A stretch of 64,000 bases of DNA from Mesorhizobium loti (GTDB lineage Bacteria; Pseudomonadota; Alphaproteobacteria; Rhizobiales; Rhizobiaceae): assembly GCF_002858745.1 (NCBI RefSeq), contig NZ_PJRO01000014.1, positions 62,001-126,000 on the forward strand. Reading direction: 5' to 3'. Positions 26,964 to 34,766 of this stretch are shown here, piece by piece (within the stretch, counting starts at the first letter, position 1; the number at the start of each line of letters is the position of its first letter). A program made the translations under genes and the position numbers. The notes below the pieces were generated by a model. The model was not told the DNA's origin. It worked only from the letters and a program-made list of their open reading frames with translations, and searched no databases.

Positions 26964-26979
26964 GATCTCTCCCCAGTGT

Positions 26980-27009
26980 CGAAAGGAGCGGAGCTAGCCG
27001 CCCCTTTCG
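26980..27009 (-). other. intercistronic hairpin between livK and livH
   Basis: CGAAAGGAGCGG and CCGCCCCTTTCG pair over 12 positions with one mismatch, around a 6-base loop, starting 13 bases after the livK stop on the minus strand. There is no T-run, so mRNA-end stabilisation of the binding-protein message is more likely than full termination. Confidence 0.55.
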
Positions 27010-27021
27010 ATCGGATCGATG

Positions 27022-28176
27022 TCAGAGATTGGGACACTGAGTACCAGGATCGACATCCGGAAATGTCTCAACCACTTTTACCGAGCCGTTTTCCTGGACC
27101 TGACCGAGATACATCGTCAGCGGTGCATGGTGCTGCTTGTTCATCGAAACCGTACCGCGCGGACCGGCAACGGAGACTTCGCCCAGAGCCGAAAGCACAG
27201 CGGAAGCATCGGTCGACCCCGCCTTCTCGACCGCAGCCTTGTAGAGATAGATGCCTTCATATTGCGGTACGGAGAGATCATTGGGCGTGCGCAGTTCACC
27301 GCTGAACTTCTTTTGCATGGCCTCGAGGAACTTCTTGTTGGCCGGGCTGTCGATGGAAGTCACGTAGGAGGCTGCGATGTAGATGCCTGCCGCGTCGGGG
27401 CCCATGCTCTTGGCCGTCCCCTCGTCGACGGCGAGATTGCCGTAAGGCAGCTTTATGCCTGCGCCCCGCAGCTGTTTGGTGAGCGTGACATTCGGAGCGC
27501 CCCCCGCAGTCGATGTGATCAGGGCATCGGCACCGGAACTTTTCAGCTTGGAAATGATGGCCGTCCAGTCGGTACCTTCGATGGGGAGATACTCCTCACC
27601 CACGACCTGCGCGCCAGCCTTCTCAAGATATGTCCGGGCGAATTCAAGCATGCCCCGGCCGAAGGCATAGTCGCTGCCCACCAGGAAGAATTTCTTGGCG
27701 CCTTCTTTCTTCACGAAATAGTCGACGATGGGTGGCACCTGCTGTTCGGGCACCCAGCCATTCACAAAGAGGTTGGGGCTGCAGGAGCGCCCTTCGTAGA
27801 AAGACGTGTAGATGAAGGGAACTTCGCCCTTCGCGACGATCGGCAGGCCAGCATTTCGGGCCGCGCTGGTCTCCATCGTGATGATGGCGTTGACCTCCTT
27901 CTGGAAAACGAGCGAGTCGAACGCCTTCTGCGCCCCCGCCGCGCCGGAGGCATCGTCGGCGATCTCAAGCTGGAGCTTGCGGCCCAGAACCCCGCCCGCT
28001 GCATTGATCTCTTCGACCGCCAGCTCGGCCGATTGCACTACCGACGGCGCGACCACGCTGTTGGCTCCAGACAGGCCAACCGGGATGCCGATCTTGATCG
28101 GGTCCTCGGCCCATGCCGCAGTTGCCAGCAACCCGCCGGCCATCGCGAAAAGCAGCTTCCTTGTCGTTCTATCCAT
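27022..28176 (-). CDS. livK: ABC transporter substrate-binding protein (LivK/AmiC-like, periplasmic)
   Basis: 384 residues from the ATG at 28176 (AAGGGGAA upstream). The signal peptide MDRTTRKLLFAMAGGLLATAAWA is cut before EDPIKIG (cleavage after residue about 23). The mature part has the type I periplasmic-binding fold: IKIGIPVGLSGANS, then AVEEINAAGGVLGRKLQLEI, typical of Leu/Ile/Val, urea and amide binding proteins. The neighbouring amidase and AmiC/AmiR suggest an amide or related ligand, but this cannot be read from the sequence. Confidence 0.88.
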   Translation of the reverse strand: MDRTTRKLLFAMAGGLLATAAWAEDPIKIGIPVGLSGANSVVAPSVVQSAELAVEEINAAGGVLGRKLQLEIADDASGAAGAQKAFDSLVFQKEVNAIITMETSAARNAGLPIVAKGEVPFIYTSFYEGRSCSPNLFVNGWVPEQQVPPIVDYFVKKEGAKKFFLVGSDYAFGRGMLEFARTYLEKAGAQVVGEEYLPIEGTDWTAIISKLKSSGADALITSTAGGAPNVTLTKQLRGAGIKLPYGNLAVDEGTAKSMGPDAAGIYIAASYVTSIDSPANKKFLEAMQKKFSGELRTPNDLSVPQYEGIYLYKAAVEKAGSTDASAVLSALGEVSVAGPRGTVSMNKQHHAPLTMYLGQVQENGSVKVVETFPDVDPGTQCPNL

Positions 28177-28222
28177 GTTGGTTCCCCTTTTTTCATGGTT
28201 GTGGTTGGTGGACTCGCGTCGG

Positions 28223-29071
28223 TCAGCCGTAGACGTCCGGCCGTCGATCATTGATTACATCGTTGCGTTCGCTGACGATGCGGCTTTGCACTGCGATGCC
28301 AGGCGAAACGTTAGCCATGAGAATGGCGTCCCCAGTTCGGCTGGCTGGGCCTGCCAACAGCCTGCCATTCGGCCCCACGATGATGCTGCTGCCGATAAAC
28401 GGCTGCCCACGCTCCGTTCCGATACGGTCGGCGCAGGCGATGTATATCGCGTTCGAATGAGCCGCTGCCTGATGAAGGATATTGGCCATCGGCACGTCTG
28501 CCCCGTCATGACCGGGGATAGGCACCCAGTTGGTCGGTACGCAGACGAGTTCGGCGCCCTTCAGCCCGAGTTGGCGGAATGTCTCCGGGAACCAGCCGTC
28601 GTAACAGATTGCCAATCCGATCGGTCCTAGGGCCGTGTCAAACACCGGAAGACCAATGTCGCCAGGCTCGAAGAAGAGCTTCTCGCGGTTCCACAAGTGG
28701 AGCTTGCGGAACTTGCCGATATAGCCGGATGGGCCACACAGGATGGCAGAGTTGTAAAAGAGATCGCCATCTCTCTCCGCCAGCCCGCAGACGATGTGAA
28801 TGCCGAGTTCTTGAGCCAATGCGATCAGACGCTGCGCTGACAATCCGTGCGGAATGGGCGCAGCCAGGCATGCAAGTTCCTCGCGGCTTTCAAAGACGTA
28901 GCCCGTATCGGCCAGTTCGGGCAGCACAGCCAGGCTGGCACCACCGGCGTGAGCCTCGCGGATGCGGATCTCCATGGCGGCCAGGTTGGCATCGACCCTG
29001 CCGATGAGCGGCTCGTACTGGATGCAGGCGACGTTGAAATCGGGTCGAAGCGCTTCCGTCGGTATGGTCAA
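28223..29071 (-). CDS. carbon-nitrogen hydrolase (nitrilase superfamily amidase)
   Basis: About 282 residues using the TTG at 29071, which has GGAG 6 bases upstream. An earlier in-frame TTG (29089) lies inside the T-run of a terminator and is unlikely. The catalytic triad motifs are visible: Glu in AVLPELADTGY, Lys in FRKLHLWNREK and Cys in LAICYDGWFPE. These enzymes hydrolyse amides or N-carbamoyl compounds. The setting (amiC-amiR upstream, Liv-type importer downstream) points to an inducible amidase for an imported amide. It is shorter than aliphatic amidase AmiE (about 345 residues), so the substrate may differ. The weak TTG start and the attenuator upstream suggest tight control. Confidence 0.85.
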   Translation of the reverse strand: MTIPTEALRPDFNVACIQYEPLIGRVDANLAAMEIRIREAHAGGASLAVLPELADTGYVFESREELACLAAPIPHGLSAQRLIALAQELGIHIVCGLAERDGDLFYNSAILCGPSGYIGKFRKLHLWNREKLFFEPGDIGLPVFDTALGPIGLAICYDGWFPETFRQLGLKGAELVCVPTNWVPIPGHDGADVPMANILHQAAAHSNAIYIACADRIGTERGQPFIGSSIIVGPNGRLLAGPASRTGDAILMANVSPGIAVQSRIVSERNDVINDRRPDVYG

Positions 29072-29087
29072 GTCTATCTCCAAACGC

Positions 29088-29127
29088 AAAAAACCCCTGG
29101 CGCGGAATTCAATCCGCTAGCCAAGGG
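29088..29127 (-). terminator. leader attenuator terminator before the amidase gene
   Basis: On the minus strand, CCCTTGGCTAGCGG (29127-29114) pairs with CCGCGCCAGGGG (29105-29094), forming a strong stem with a 2-base bulge and an 8-base loop. Six T's follow (29093-29088). It ends 16 bases before the predicted start codon and right before the Shine-Dalgarno, inside the amiR-amidase gap. This is the geometry expected for an AmiR (ANTAR)-controlled antitermination site. Confidence 0.8.
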
Positions 29128-29146
29128 CTGCACAGCCAAAATTTCA

Positions 29147-29177
29147 GCGGCTCTCCAGCCGCCGAGCAAACCTGCTC
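29147..29177 (-). promoter_or_regulatory. two adjacent small hairpins in the leader, candidate ANTAR binding site
   Basis: Read on the minus strand: GAGCA-GGTT-TGCTC (29177-29164), then one base, then GCGGCT-GGAG-AGCCGC (29162-29147). ANTAR proteins bind two small stem-loops placed just before a terminator. If each closing pair is opened the loops are six bases, but they do not fully match the usual A1/G4 pattern. The second stem's 3' arm (CCGCT) can alternatively pair with AGCGG of the terminator, offering a switch. Confidence 0.5.
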
Positions 29178-29287
29178 TCTCGATGAAGCAAACACAGTTT
29201 GGCAGAATTCGTCAAGCGGCAAAAATAGAGCGGTGGGAAAAGCAGGAACCGCATGCTTCGGCATACCGGATCCGAAGCCGACAACCG

Positions 29288-29911
29288 TCAGGCTTTCAAC
29301 GGCCCCGATACGGTGAGGCCAAAAGCCCGCATTGCCTCGCTTGCAGAGATAATGCTCTCGGCTACGGCGACGATCGCGATCCGCTTGGAGGTCGCCTGAT
29401 CTCGGATGAGCTTGTAGGCCGCGTCCTCCTCGATGCCATTCAGCTCGGTGAGGATTTTGACTGCCTTCTCGATCGCTCGGCGGCCTTTCAGCGTATCCTC
29501 CAACTTGCGGACCTTGTTGGCCAATCGACTCTCGTAGCCGACGCGATAGCGCGCCAAAGCGAACTGGGTCAGCACGCCAAGCTGACGCAGCGGCTTGGTC
29601 AGGACGCCATGCGCATTGAGATCGACAATCGCTTTCAGCGAAGTTGGGCTCTCATAGGTTACAATGGCTATGACCGCCGCCTTGCTACCCTCGAGCAGCG
29701 CGACCAACGGATCGATCGCCGTATCGCCGACCTGCAGGAAAACGGCGTCGATATCAGCTGAAAGCGTAGATGGCGGCGGCCACATCGCCTTGACGTCGCA
29801 ACCCAACCGCTTGAGATGGTCAACCAACGCCGACCCGTCCTCGTCACGCGGGTGCAAAACCAGAACCCGCGCCTGGCGTAGATCGTCGAGGATCCGTTTC
29901 AATGTCGACAC
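29288..29911 (-). CDS. amiR: AmiR-like ANTAR-domain RNA-binding antiterminator
   Basis: 207 residues from a GTG at 29911, four bases after the amiC stop. Residues about 13-125 form a pseudo-receiver (VLVLHPRDEDGSALVDHLKRLG) without a normal phosphoacceptor pocket. A coiled coil follows (residues about 125-150), then the ANTAR three-helix bundle with AIEKAVKILTELNGIEEDAAYKLIRDQA (positions about 146-173). This matches Pseudomonas AmiR, which binds leader RNA to prevent termination unless held by AmiC. The putative target hairpins and terminator lie directly downstream. Confidence 0.87.
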   Translation of the reverse strand: MSTLKRILDDLRQARVLVLHPRDEDGSALVDHLKRLGCDVKAMWPPPSTLSADIDAVFLQVGDTAIDPLVALLEGSKAAVIAIVTYESPTSLKAIVDLNAHGVLTKPLRQLGVLTQFALARYRVGYESRLANKVRKLEDTLKGRRAIEKAVKILTELNGIEEDAAYKLIRDQATSKRIAIVAVAESIISASEAMRAFGLTVSGPLKA

Positions 29912-29915
29912 CTTA

Positions 29916-31046
29916 TCAACTCTGCAGCCAAGGTTCCTCGAAACGAATGGAGGCGAGATAGGGGTCGGGTCGTATCTGAACCTGCGATTCCCAGGCGATA
30001 TCGAATTGCCCCTCTGCATTAGCAACCCCGATACGCGGGGTGGACCAGACATGCCGGTTTTCCGGGTCAAAGTGCAAGCGACCTTCCGGTGACATGTAGT
30101 CGACCGCCAGCGCTGCCTGCCCGAGCCGGTGGGTGTCGAGGGTTTCCGCCAGTTCCAATGCCCGCGCAAACAGGTGAATCTGGGCATAGGCGGTCTGCGA
30201 CCACATCGTCGCCATGGCATTGCCATCGAAACGAGCCGTCAGCGCTCGAATGAAGCGATGGTTTTCATCATTTTCGACCGTGGCGAGGTAAGGAGCAGAC
30301 AGGACGTGACCTGTGCATCGCTCGGGACCGATGACACGGATTTCACTTTCAGCGAGCGTTAGGCTCGCGATCGGACGCTTTTCCCGATCGATACCGGCAT
30401 CGGCATACATGCCGTAGAGCTTCTGGGCGCTACGTCCAATAACGGTCGAAAATACTGCATCGGCCTCAGCTTTCTCGATCTCTTTCATGAGCCGCCGCAT
30501 CGTGCGCTCATCGGCGTCCAGCGGCACATAATGTTCGCCGACGATCTCGCCGCCTTTGCACTCCAGCAAATCCCGCATGACCCGATTGGATTCGTGCGGA
30601 TAGATGTAGTCGGAACCGGCCATAAAGATGCGCGGCCCGCAACGCTGCATGATAAAGTCGGCGAGCGCGAATGTGTTTTGGTTGAGGGTAGCGCCCGTAT
30701 AGAGGACGTTTTCGGAATATTCGAAGCCTTCATAGATAGACGGGTACCAGAGCAAACCGTTGTGTCGCTCGACGATGGGCAGCGCTGCCTTTCGGCTTCC
30801 CGACATCGAACAGCCGAAAATCACGTTGACGTCGTCTTCGGTAAGCAGTTTGCGGGCTAAAGAACGATAGGCCTCGGGGTCGCCGGCCGGATCATAAGCT
30901 ATCGGCTCGATCTGGCGTCCCAGGACGCCGCCGCCGGCGTTGATCTCCTCGATGGCCAGCGCCGTTCCCAGGAAATGCTCGGATTCCGTGACCGCAGTGA
31001 TGCCGCTGCGAGAAAACAGAATGCCAATACGCCACGTCGCTGACAT
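29916..31046 (-). CDS. amiC: AmiC-like amide-sensing negative regulator
   Basis: 376 residues with no signal peptide (starts MSATWRIGILFSRSG), so it is cytoplasmic, like AmiC and unlike the related LivK transport protein. It has the type I periplasmic-binding fold: ALAIEEINAGGGVLGRQIEPIAYDPAGDPEAY, then NGLLWYPSIYEGFEYSENVLYTGA, a segment typical of the AmiC/FmdD/UrtA clade. In Pseudomonas it sequesters AmiR until an amide binds. The adjacent amiR, 4 bases downstream, strengthens the call. Confidence 0.87.
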   Translation of the reverse strand: MSATWRIGILFSRSGITAVTESEHFLGTALAIEEINAGGGVLGRQIEPIAYDPAGDPEAYRSLARKLLTEDDVNVIFGCSMSGSRKAALPIVERHNGLLWYPSIYEGFEYSENVLYTGATLNQNTFALADFIMQRCGPRIFMAGSDYIYPHESNRVMRDLLECKGGEIVGEHYVPLDADERTMRRLMKEIEKAEADAVFSTVIGRSAQKLYGMYADAGIDREKRPIASLTLAESEIRVIGPERCTGHVLSAPYLATVENDENHRFIRALTARFDGNAMATMWSQTAYAQIHLFARALELAETLDTHRLGQAALAVDYMSPEGRLHFDPENRHVWSTPRIGVANAEGQFDIAWESQVQIRPDPYLASIRFEEPWLQS

Positions 31047-31510
31047 CTTTTCGAGCCCTTCGTCCAGCCATGGCGTAGTTTACTTCGCCGATTGATGCAA
31101 TCAGCCCGAGCTAGGTGCCCTCGGCGACAACGATAGAGCACGTCCCACAGGCGACACGTCACGGTGCGCATACCGGAACGAGCCCACTCCCGACGCATCG
31201 CTTCGTCTAGGTCATCGATAAAGTGACGACCCTGTCCATCAATCGCAGAGAAGAGCTAGCACTGCGCCGCAGTGGATAAGGGCGTGCCAAACCGAGTAAC
31301 AAAAGACAAGTCTTTCAATGGTAGCGGTTTCCCGTGACCATCGATCCCCCGACGCTGCGATGCGCATGTCGGGATAGAATTTTGAAGCTTGCATCGGCAG
31401 CACCAATCTACCCTGCAGTTCGAGCTTGAACCCGCCGCTCTGCGGGACGACCGCTACATACGCATTAAGCTTTCGCCCGGTGCGCACGGCCTGGAGGCCG
31501 TCGCGCCGAC
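31047..31510. other. intergenic region upstream of amiC with repeat B copy
   Basis: It should carry the amiC promoter (minus). A short plus-strand copy of repeat family B lies at 31320-31375. I see no gene: the small open frames show no family-like sequence. Confidence 0.5.
31320..31375. repeat. intergenic repeat family B, copy 2
   Basis: It shares GGTAGCGGT-TCCCG, ACCATCG and TCCCCC blocks with the copy at 23551. Its 3' half forms CCCGAC-n14-GTCGGG, followed by ATAGAATTTT, which resembles a terminator or a small-RNA 3' end. Confidence 0.6.
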
Positions 31511-31614
31511 TAGAGCAATTCCAGGAAAAGTGTGTAACGGTTTTCCGTCCAGAATTGCGTAAAAACAAAGAGTTAGAGCGTTTCCGCGTTTCCGTGAAAA
31601 ACGGAAACGCTCTA
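31511..31614 (+). repeat. double-hairpin intergenic repeat family A, copy 1
   Basis: 104 bp bounded by TAGAGC...GCTCTA. The left hairpin uses GCAATTC/GAATTGC and GGAAAA/TTTTCC. The right hairpin has a perfect 13-bp stem, TAGAGCGTTTCCG/CGGAAACGCTCTA. Copies 2 and 3 are at 32919-33013 (inverted) and 63437-63533. Confidence 0.85.
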
Positions 31615-31651
31615 GGGTCGGCGCGACGATAACCAAATTCCCAGGGCTGCG

Positions 31652-32131
31652 TTAGCCGCCAAAACCGACGGTGACGCCCTTGGCTTGCCGACAGGTTTCC
31701 ATCGCGGACTTCAGTTTCGGGCTGTCCGTGATGGTGGCGAAGTCAAACTGCCCTTCGCGGCTTGGATCTGGAAAATCGGCGATACCCTCGTCCCGCACGC
31801 ACTGCGCGAAGCCGAGCAACTTCGTCCTCCGCTCAGGGTCCGGGCGCTCCGATGCCCAGCCCTCTGGCGCCAGATCGTTGCAGGCTGCGTGAGCCGTCCG
31901 GAAAGCAGGCGCCGATCGATCATCGAGCCGCTGGCGAAGAAGGATGCGTCCTTCAGCGTCTGGATCGGGAAAATCGGGAAAACCGTTCTTGCGCATACAT
32001 TGCGAATAGGCGACGGCTTTCCCTACGTCCTTGGCATCTGCCGGACTTTCCCAAATGGACAGTGCCGCGATCACCGCCGCGTTCAAAAGCAACACCTTCG
32101 TCCCACTGCGGTTCATGTAAGTTCTCAGCAT
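31652..32131 (-). CDS. small exported protein with two CxR-n-G-PDFPDP repeats, function unknown
   Basis: 159 residues (140-150 if an internal ATG, MNRSGTK, is used). A hydrophobic leader (VLLLNAAVIAALSIWESPADA) ends in a plausible signal-peptidase site. The mature part holds two related units: YSQCMRKNGFPDFPDPDAEG near residues 42-61 and FAQCVRDEGIADFPDPSREG near 107-126, each followed by another Cys (AACNDLAPEG, ETCRQAKG). The four cysteines suggest two disulfides or metal sites. Similar repeat proteins are known mainly as uncharacterised secreted or lipo-proteins. It is divergent from a two-component system (118 bases apart), so it may be its target or sensor partner; this is inference. Confidence 0.72.
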   Translation of the reverse strand: MLRTYMNRSGTKVLLLNAAVIAALSIWESPADAKDVGKAVAYSQCMRKNGFPDFPDPDAEGRILLRQRLDDRSAPAFRTAHAACNDLAPEGWASERPDPERRTKLLGFAQCVRDEGIADFPDPSREGQFDFATITDSPKLKSAMETCRQAKGVTVGFGG

Positions 32132-32249
32132 CGTGTTTTCTCCAAGACAGGGTTGATGGAGATTTCAACCTAAGGTGCCGAGTGTTCTGGTGACGTATGC
32201 GGTTTTCGATATGCAGACGATACACTCCAGGCCCTAGTATCGAGGTGTG

Positions 32250-32921
32250 ATGCGCATTTTGATCGTGGAAGACGAACCCTATCTGGCAGGAGCCATCCGC
32301 GATGGTTTGCGGTTGGAAGCAATCGCTGCCGACATTGCTGGCGACGGGGACACAGCCCTGGAACTGCTCGGCATCAATGTCTACGATATCGCCATCATCG
32401 ATCGAGACATCCCCGGTCCTTCAGGCGACGAGGTTGCCAAAAACATCGTCGCCTCGGCCAGTGGCGTTCCGATCCTCATGCTCACCGCCGCAGCCCGCCT
32501 CGATGACAAGGCCTCAGGATTTGAAATCGGCGCAGACGATTACCTCACCAAGCCCTTCGAATTCCGAGAGCTCGTGCTCAGGCTCCGAGCTCTCGACCGC
32601 CGACGAGCGCGCAACAGGCCTCCGGTGCAAGAAATCGCAGGGCTGCGAGTGGATCCGTTCCGACGGGAGGTCTATCGCGACGGTCGTTACGTTGCACTCA
32701 CGCGCAAGCAGTTCGCGGTGCTTGAGGTCCTCGTCGCCGCCGAGGGAGGTGTGGTCAGCGCCGAAGAACTGCTGGAGCGGGCATGGGATGAAAACGCGGA
32801 CCCATTCACCAACGCCGTGCGCATCACTGTCTCGGCATTGCGCAAACGCCTCGGCCAACCTTGGTTGATCGATACGGTGCTCGGCGTTGGCTACCGCATC
32901 GTCACGCAACGCGATACCTAG
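32250..32921 (+). CDS. OmpR-family response regulator
   Basis: About 223 residues. ATG at 32250 (or GTG at 32247) with CGAGG upstream. The receiver domain has the acidic pair (EDE at 7-9), phosphoacceptor Asp51 in IAIIDRDIPG, and Lys in YLTKPFEF. The winged-helix DNA-binding domain from about residue 125 carries LTRKQFAVLEVLVAAEGG and a terminal VLGVGYRI. It is followed by its histidine kinase. Its TAG stop codon is supplied by the first bases of a repeat-A element. Confidence 0.9.
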   Translation: MRILIVEDEPYLAGAIRDGLRLEAIAADIAGDGDTALELLGINVYDIAIIDRDIPGPSGDEVAKNIVASASGVPILMLTAAARLDDKASGFEIGADDYLTKPFEFRELVLRLRALDRRRARNRPPVQEIAGLRVDPFRREVYRDGRYVALTRKQFAVLEVLVAAEGGVVSAEELLERAWDENADPFTNAVRITVSALRKRLGQPWLIDTVLGVGYRIVTQRDT

Positions 32922-33013
32922 AGCGTTTCCGTTTTCACGAAAACGCTCTAACTCTTTGTTTTTACGCAATTCCGGACGGAAAACCGCTACGCACTTTTCC
33001 TGGAATTGCTCTA
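32919..33013 (-). repeat. double-hairpin repeat family A, copy 2, inside the two-component operon
   Basis: 95 bp, in inverted orientation relative to copy 1, again bounded by TAGAGC...GCTCTA. Its first three bases are the response regulator's stop codon. It ends 17 bases before the kinase ATG, just ahead of the kinase ribosome-binding site. Hairpin stem TAGAGCGTTT/AAACGCTCTA. Confidence 0.85.
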
Positions 33014-33030
33014 GCCTGGAGAGGGGAGCC

Positions 33031-34125
33031 ATGGACAGAACGCCTGGCTTGAGCGTTCGCCTCAAGCTCGCCTTGAGCTATGCCGCATTCCTTATGGTGG
33101 GTGGCACTTTGCTGCTCACCGTGGTGTGGGTTTTCTTGCTGCGGGGCGCGTCCATCAGCATATTTGTTCCCGTCCCCTCCAACCTGTTGCGTGCGTTCGA
33201 CCCGACCAACTTCGGTCCAATCATATTCGGTCCAGCGGCCGTCGCAGTCATGGCATTCCTGCTGATGTTCGGTTTGCTCGGAGGCTGGCTTCTCGCCGGG
33301 CGCATGATCGCCCCCTTGACGCGCATCACAAATGCCACACGCATGGTAGCGGAAGGATCACTATCGCACCGAATAGGATTGCAGGGCCGCCAAGACGAAT
33401 TCCGCGAACTCGCCGATGCCTTCGACGCCATGCTCGCGCGCATTGAAGCGCATGTCGTGGAACAGCAGAGGTTCGCAGCCAATGCTTCCCACGAACTGCG
33501 CACCCCACTCGCCATCACGCAGACCCTTCTGGACGTTGCTCGTAATGATCCGAACCGCGACACCGACGAGTTGGTGAAGCGCCTGCGGGACGTCAACGCC
33601 CGAGCGATCGACCTCACCGAAGCGCTGCTTATTCTCAGTCGCGCAGATCAACGTGCGTTCGCCAAAGCTCAGGTCGACTTATCCCTCGTGGCGGAAGAAG
33701 CGACCGAAACACTTCTCCTTTTGGCGGAAAAACGCGGCGTCACCTTAGAAACCCACTGCGACACGGCTCGCGTCTTCGGCTCAAACACACTCCTTTTGCA
33801 GCTGGTGACAAACCTTCTGCACAACGCGATCGTGCATAATCTTCCCGAACACGGCGCCGTGTGGGTCACGACCAGCGTTCACCTTGGGTATGTGATGCTT
33901 GTCGTTGAAAATACGGGCGAGGACCTTCCCCCAAATTCCGTTTCGGCGCTTGTCGAGCCGTTTCAACGCGGCACCGGGCGCATACACACGGGACACGCTG
34001 GAGTCGGCTTGGGTCTGACGATCGTCAAAAGCATCGCCCAAGCTCACGACGGAACCCTGATTCTTGCACCTCGCCCCTCCGGTGGGCTACGGGTCATGGT
34101 CCAGCTACCCGTGCCCGCTGCCTAA
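33031..34125 (+). CDS. sensor histidine kinase (two-component)
   Basis: 364 residues from the ATG at 33031 (GGAGAGGGGAG upstream). Two membrane segments (about 14-36 and 68-92) bracket a short extracytoplasmic loop of about 30 residues, too small for a large ligand domain. A HAMP domain follows (about 92-145), then the H-box with His154 (ASHELRTPL), the N-box (NLLHNAIVHN) and the G-box (GHAGVGLGLTIVKS). The short loop suggests sensing within or near the membrane, or through a partner such as the exported Cys-repeat protein on the other side. Confidence 0.9.
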   Translation: MDRTPGLSVRLKLALSYAAFLMVGGTLLLTVVWVFLLRGASISIFVPVPSNLLRAFDPTNFGPIIFGPAAVAVMAFLLMFGLLGGWLLAGRMIAPLTRITNATRMVAEGSLSHRIGLQGRQDEFRELADAFDAMLARIEAHVVEQQRFAANASHELRTPLAITQTLLDVARNDPNRDTDELVKRLRDVNARAIDLTEALLILSRADQRAFAKAQVDLSLVAEEATETLLLLAEKRGVTLETHCDTARVFGSNTLLLQLVTNLLHNAIVHNLPEHGAVWVTTSVHLGYVMLVVENTGEDLPPNSVSALVEPFQRGTGRIHTGHAGVGLGLTIVKSIAQAHDGTLILAPRPSGGLRVMVQLPVPAA

Positions 34126-34126
34126 C

Positions 34127-34501
34127 CTAACCCATCGTCGAGCGAAGAATTGCTTGCATGTGTTGCGGTAGGTCGAGTTCGCCTCGCGCCTCAATCTGCA
34201 AAAGGTAACCGGCCTTGGCCAAGCGATCGCCTTCCGTGATCGCAGGATAGGCGCAGATCGCCATAAGCGCGTTTTCTTCAGTTCGGCAGGCATTGTCGAA
34301 AATGCTGCCGCTGCCACTGATTTCTTCGACTGTTTTGCGGAGCGCCGTATATGCCGATTTGTGGGCTTCGATCAGCGCCACCAATTCGACGTTTGGTTCT
34401 CTATCCCTGCGCGGTGCGTCGAGAGCCATCGCTCCAGCAGTTGTTGCGACGACTGCACCGCCGGATTGAAGAAGCAAAGCGCGGCGATTGATCCTGGACG
34501 T
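34127..34501 (-). CDS. Tat-type small exported protein, start codon apparently ACG
   Basis: The coding frame reads back to a Tat-like leader (SRINRRALLLQSGGAVVATTAG) but has no ATG, GTG or TTG at its natural start. A strong AGAGGAG lies 8 bases before an ACG at 34501-34499, exactly where ATG would be expected. Either this is a non-canonical start or a T-to-C lesion. A downstream TTG (34477) would remove the twin Arg. The mature part, about 90 residues, is helical (ELVALIEAHKSAYTALRKTVEE) and resembles uncharacterised small proteins common in rhizobia. It converges with the histidine kinase gene with 1 base between stops. Confidence 0.6.
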   Translation of the reverse strand, partial: TSRINRRALLLQSGGAVVATTAGAMALDAPRRDREPNVELVALIEAHKSAYTALRKTVEEISGSGSIFDNACRTEENALMAICAYPAITEGDRLAKAGYLLQIEARGELDLPQHMQAILRSTMG

Positions 34502-34766
34502 GGCGAATTCTCCTCTAACGGAGCAGGTCCCTTAAAAACTGATGCACCATAACACGACAGCTCGCGTATTCTTGTCAGGAGCGATCGTCATGCTTGACCG
34601 CGTCCAGATCGCCCATCCGAGGCACCAGAACATCCCGCCCCTACCACGACCTGGATCATGACGATGCGCTCGCCTTCAGCGGCGTCGCAAGCACTGCAGC
34701 GAAAAAGAAGGCATCTTATGCTGGTCCAAAACCATATCAGATGGAAGCCGGCTACACTGGTCTCCG
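34502..34766. other. intergenic region, no feature seen
   Basis: 265 bases between the Tat-type gene and the Pot-type permease operon end. No convincing ORF or terminator is seen. Confidence 0.4.
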
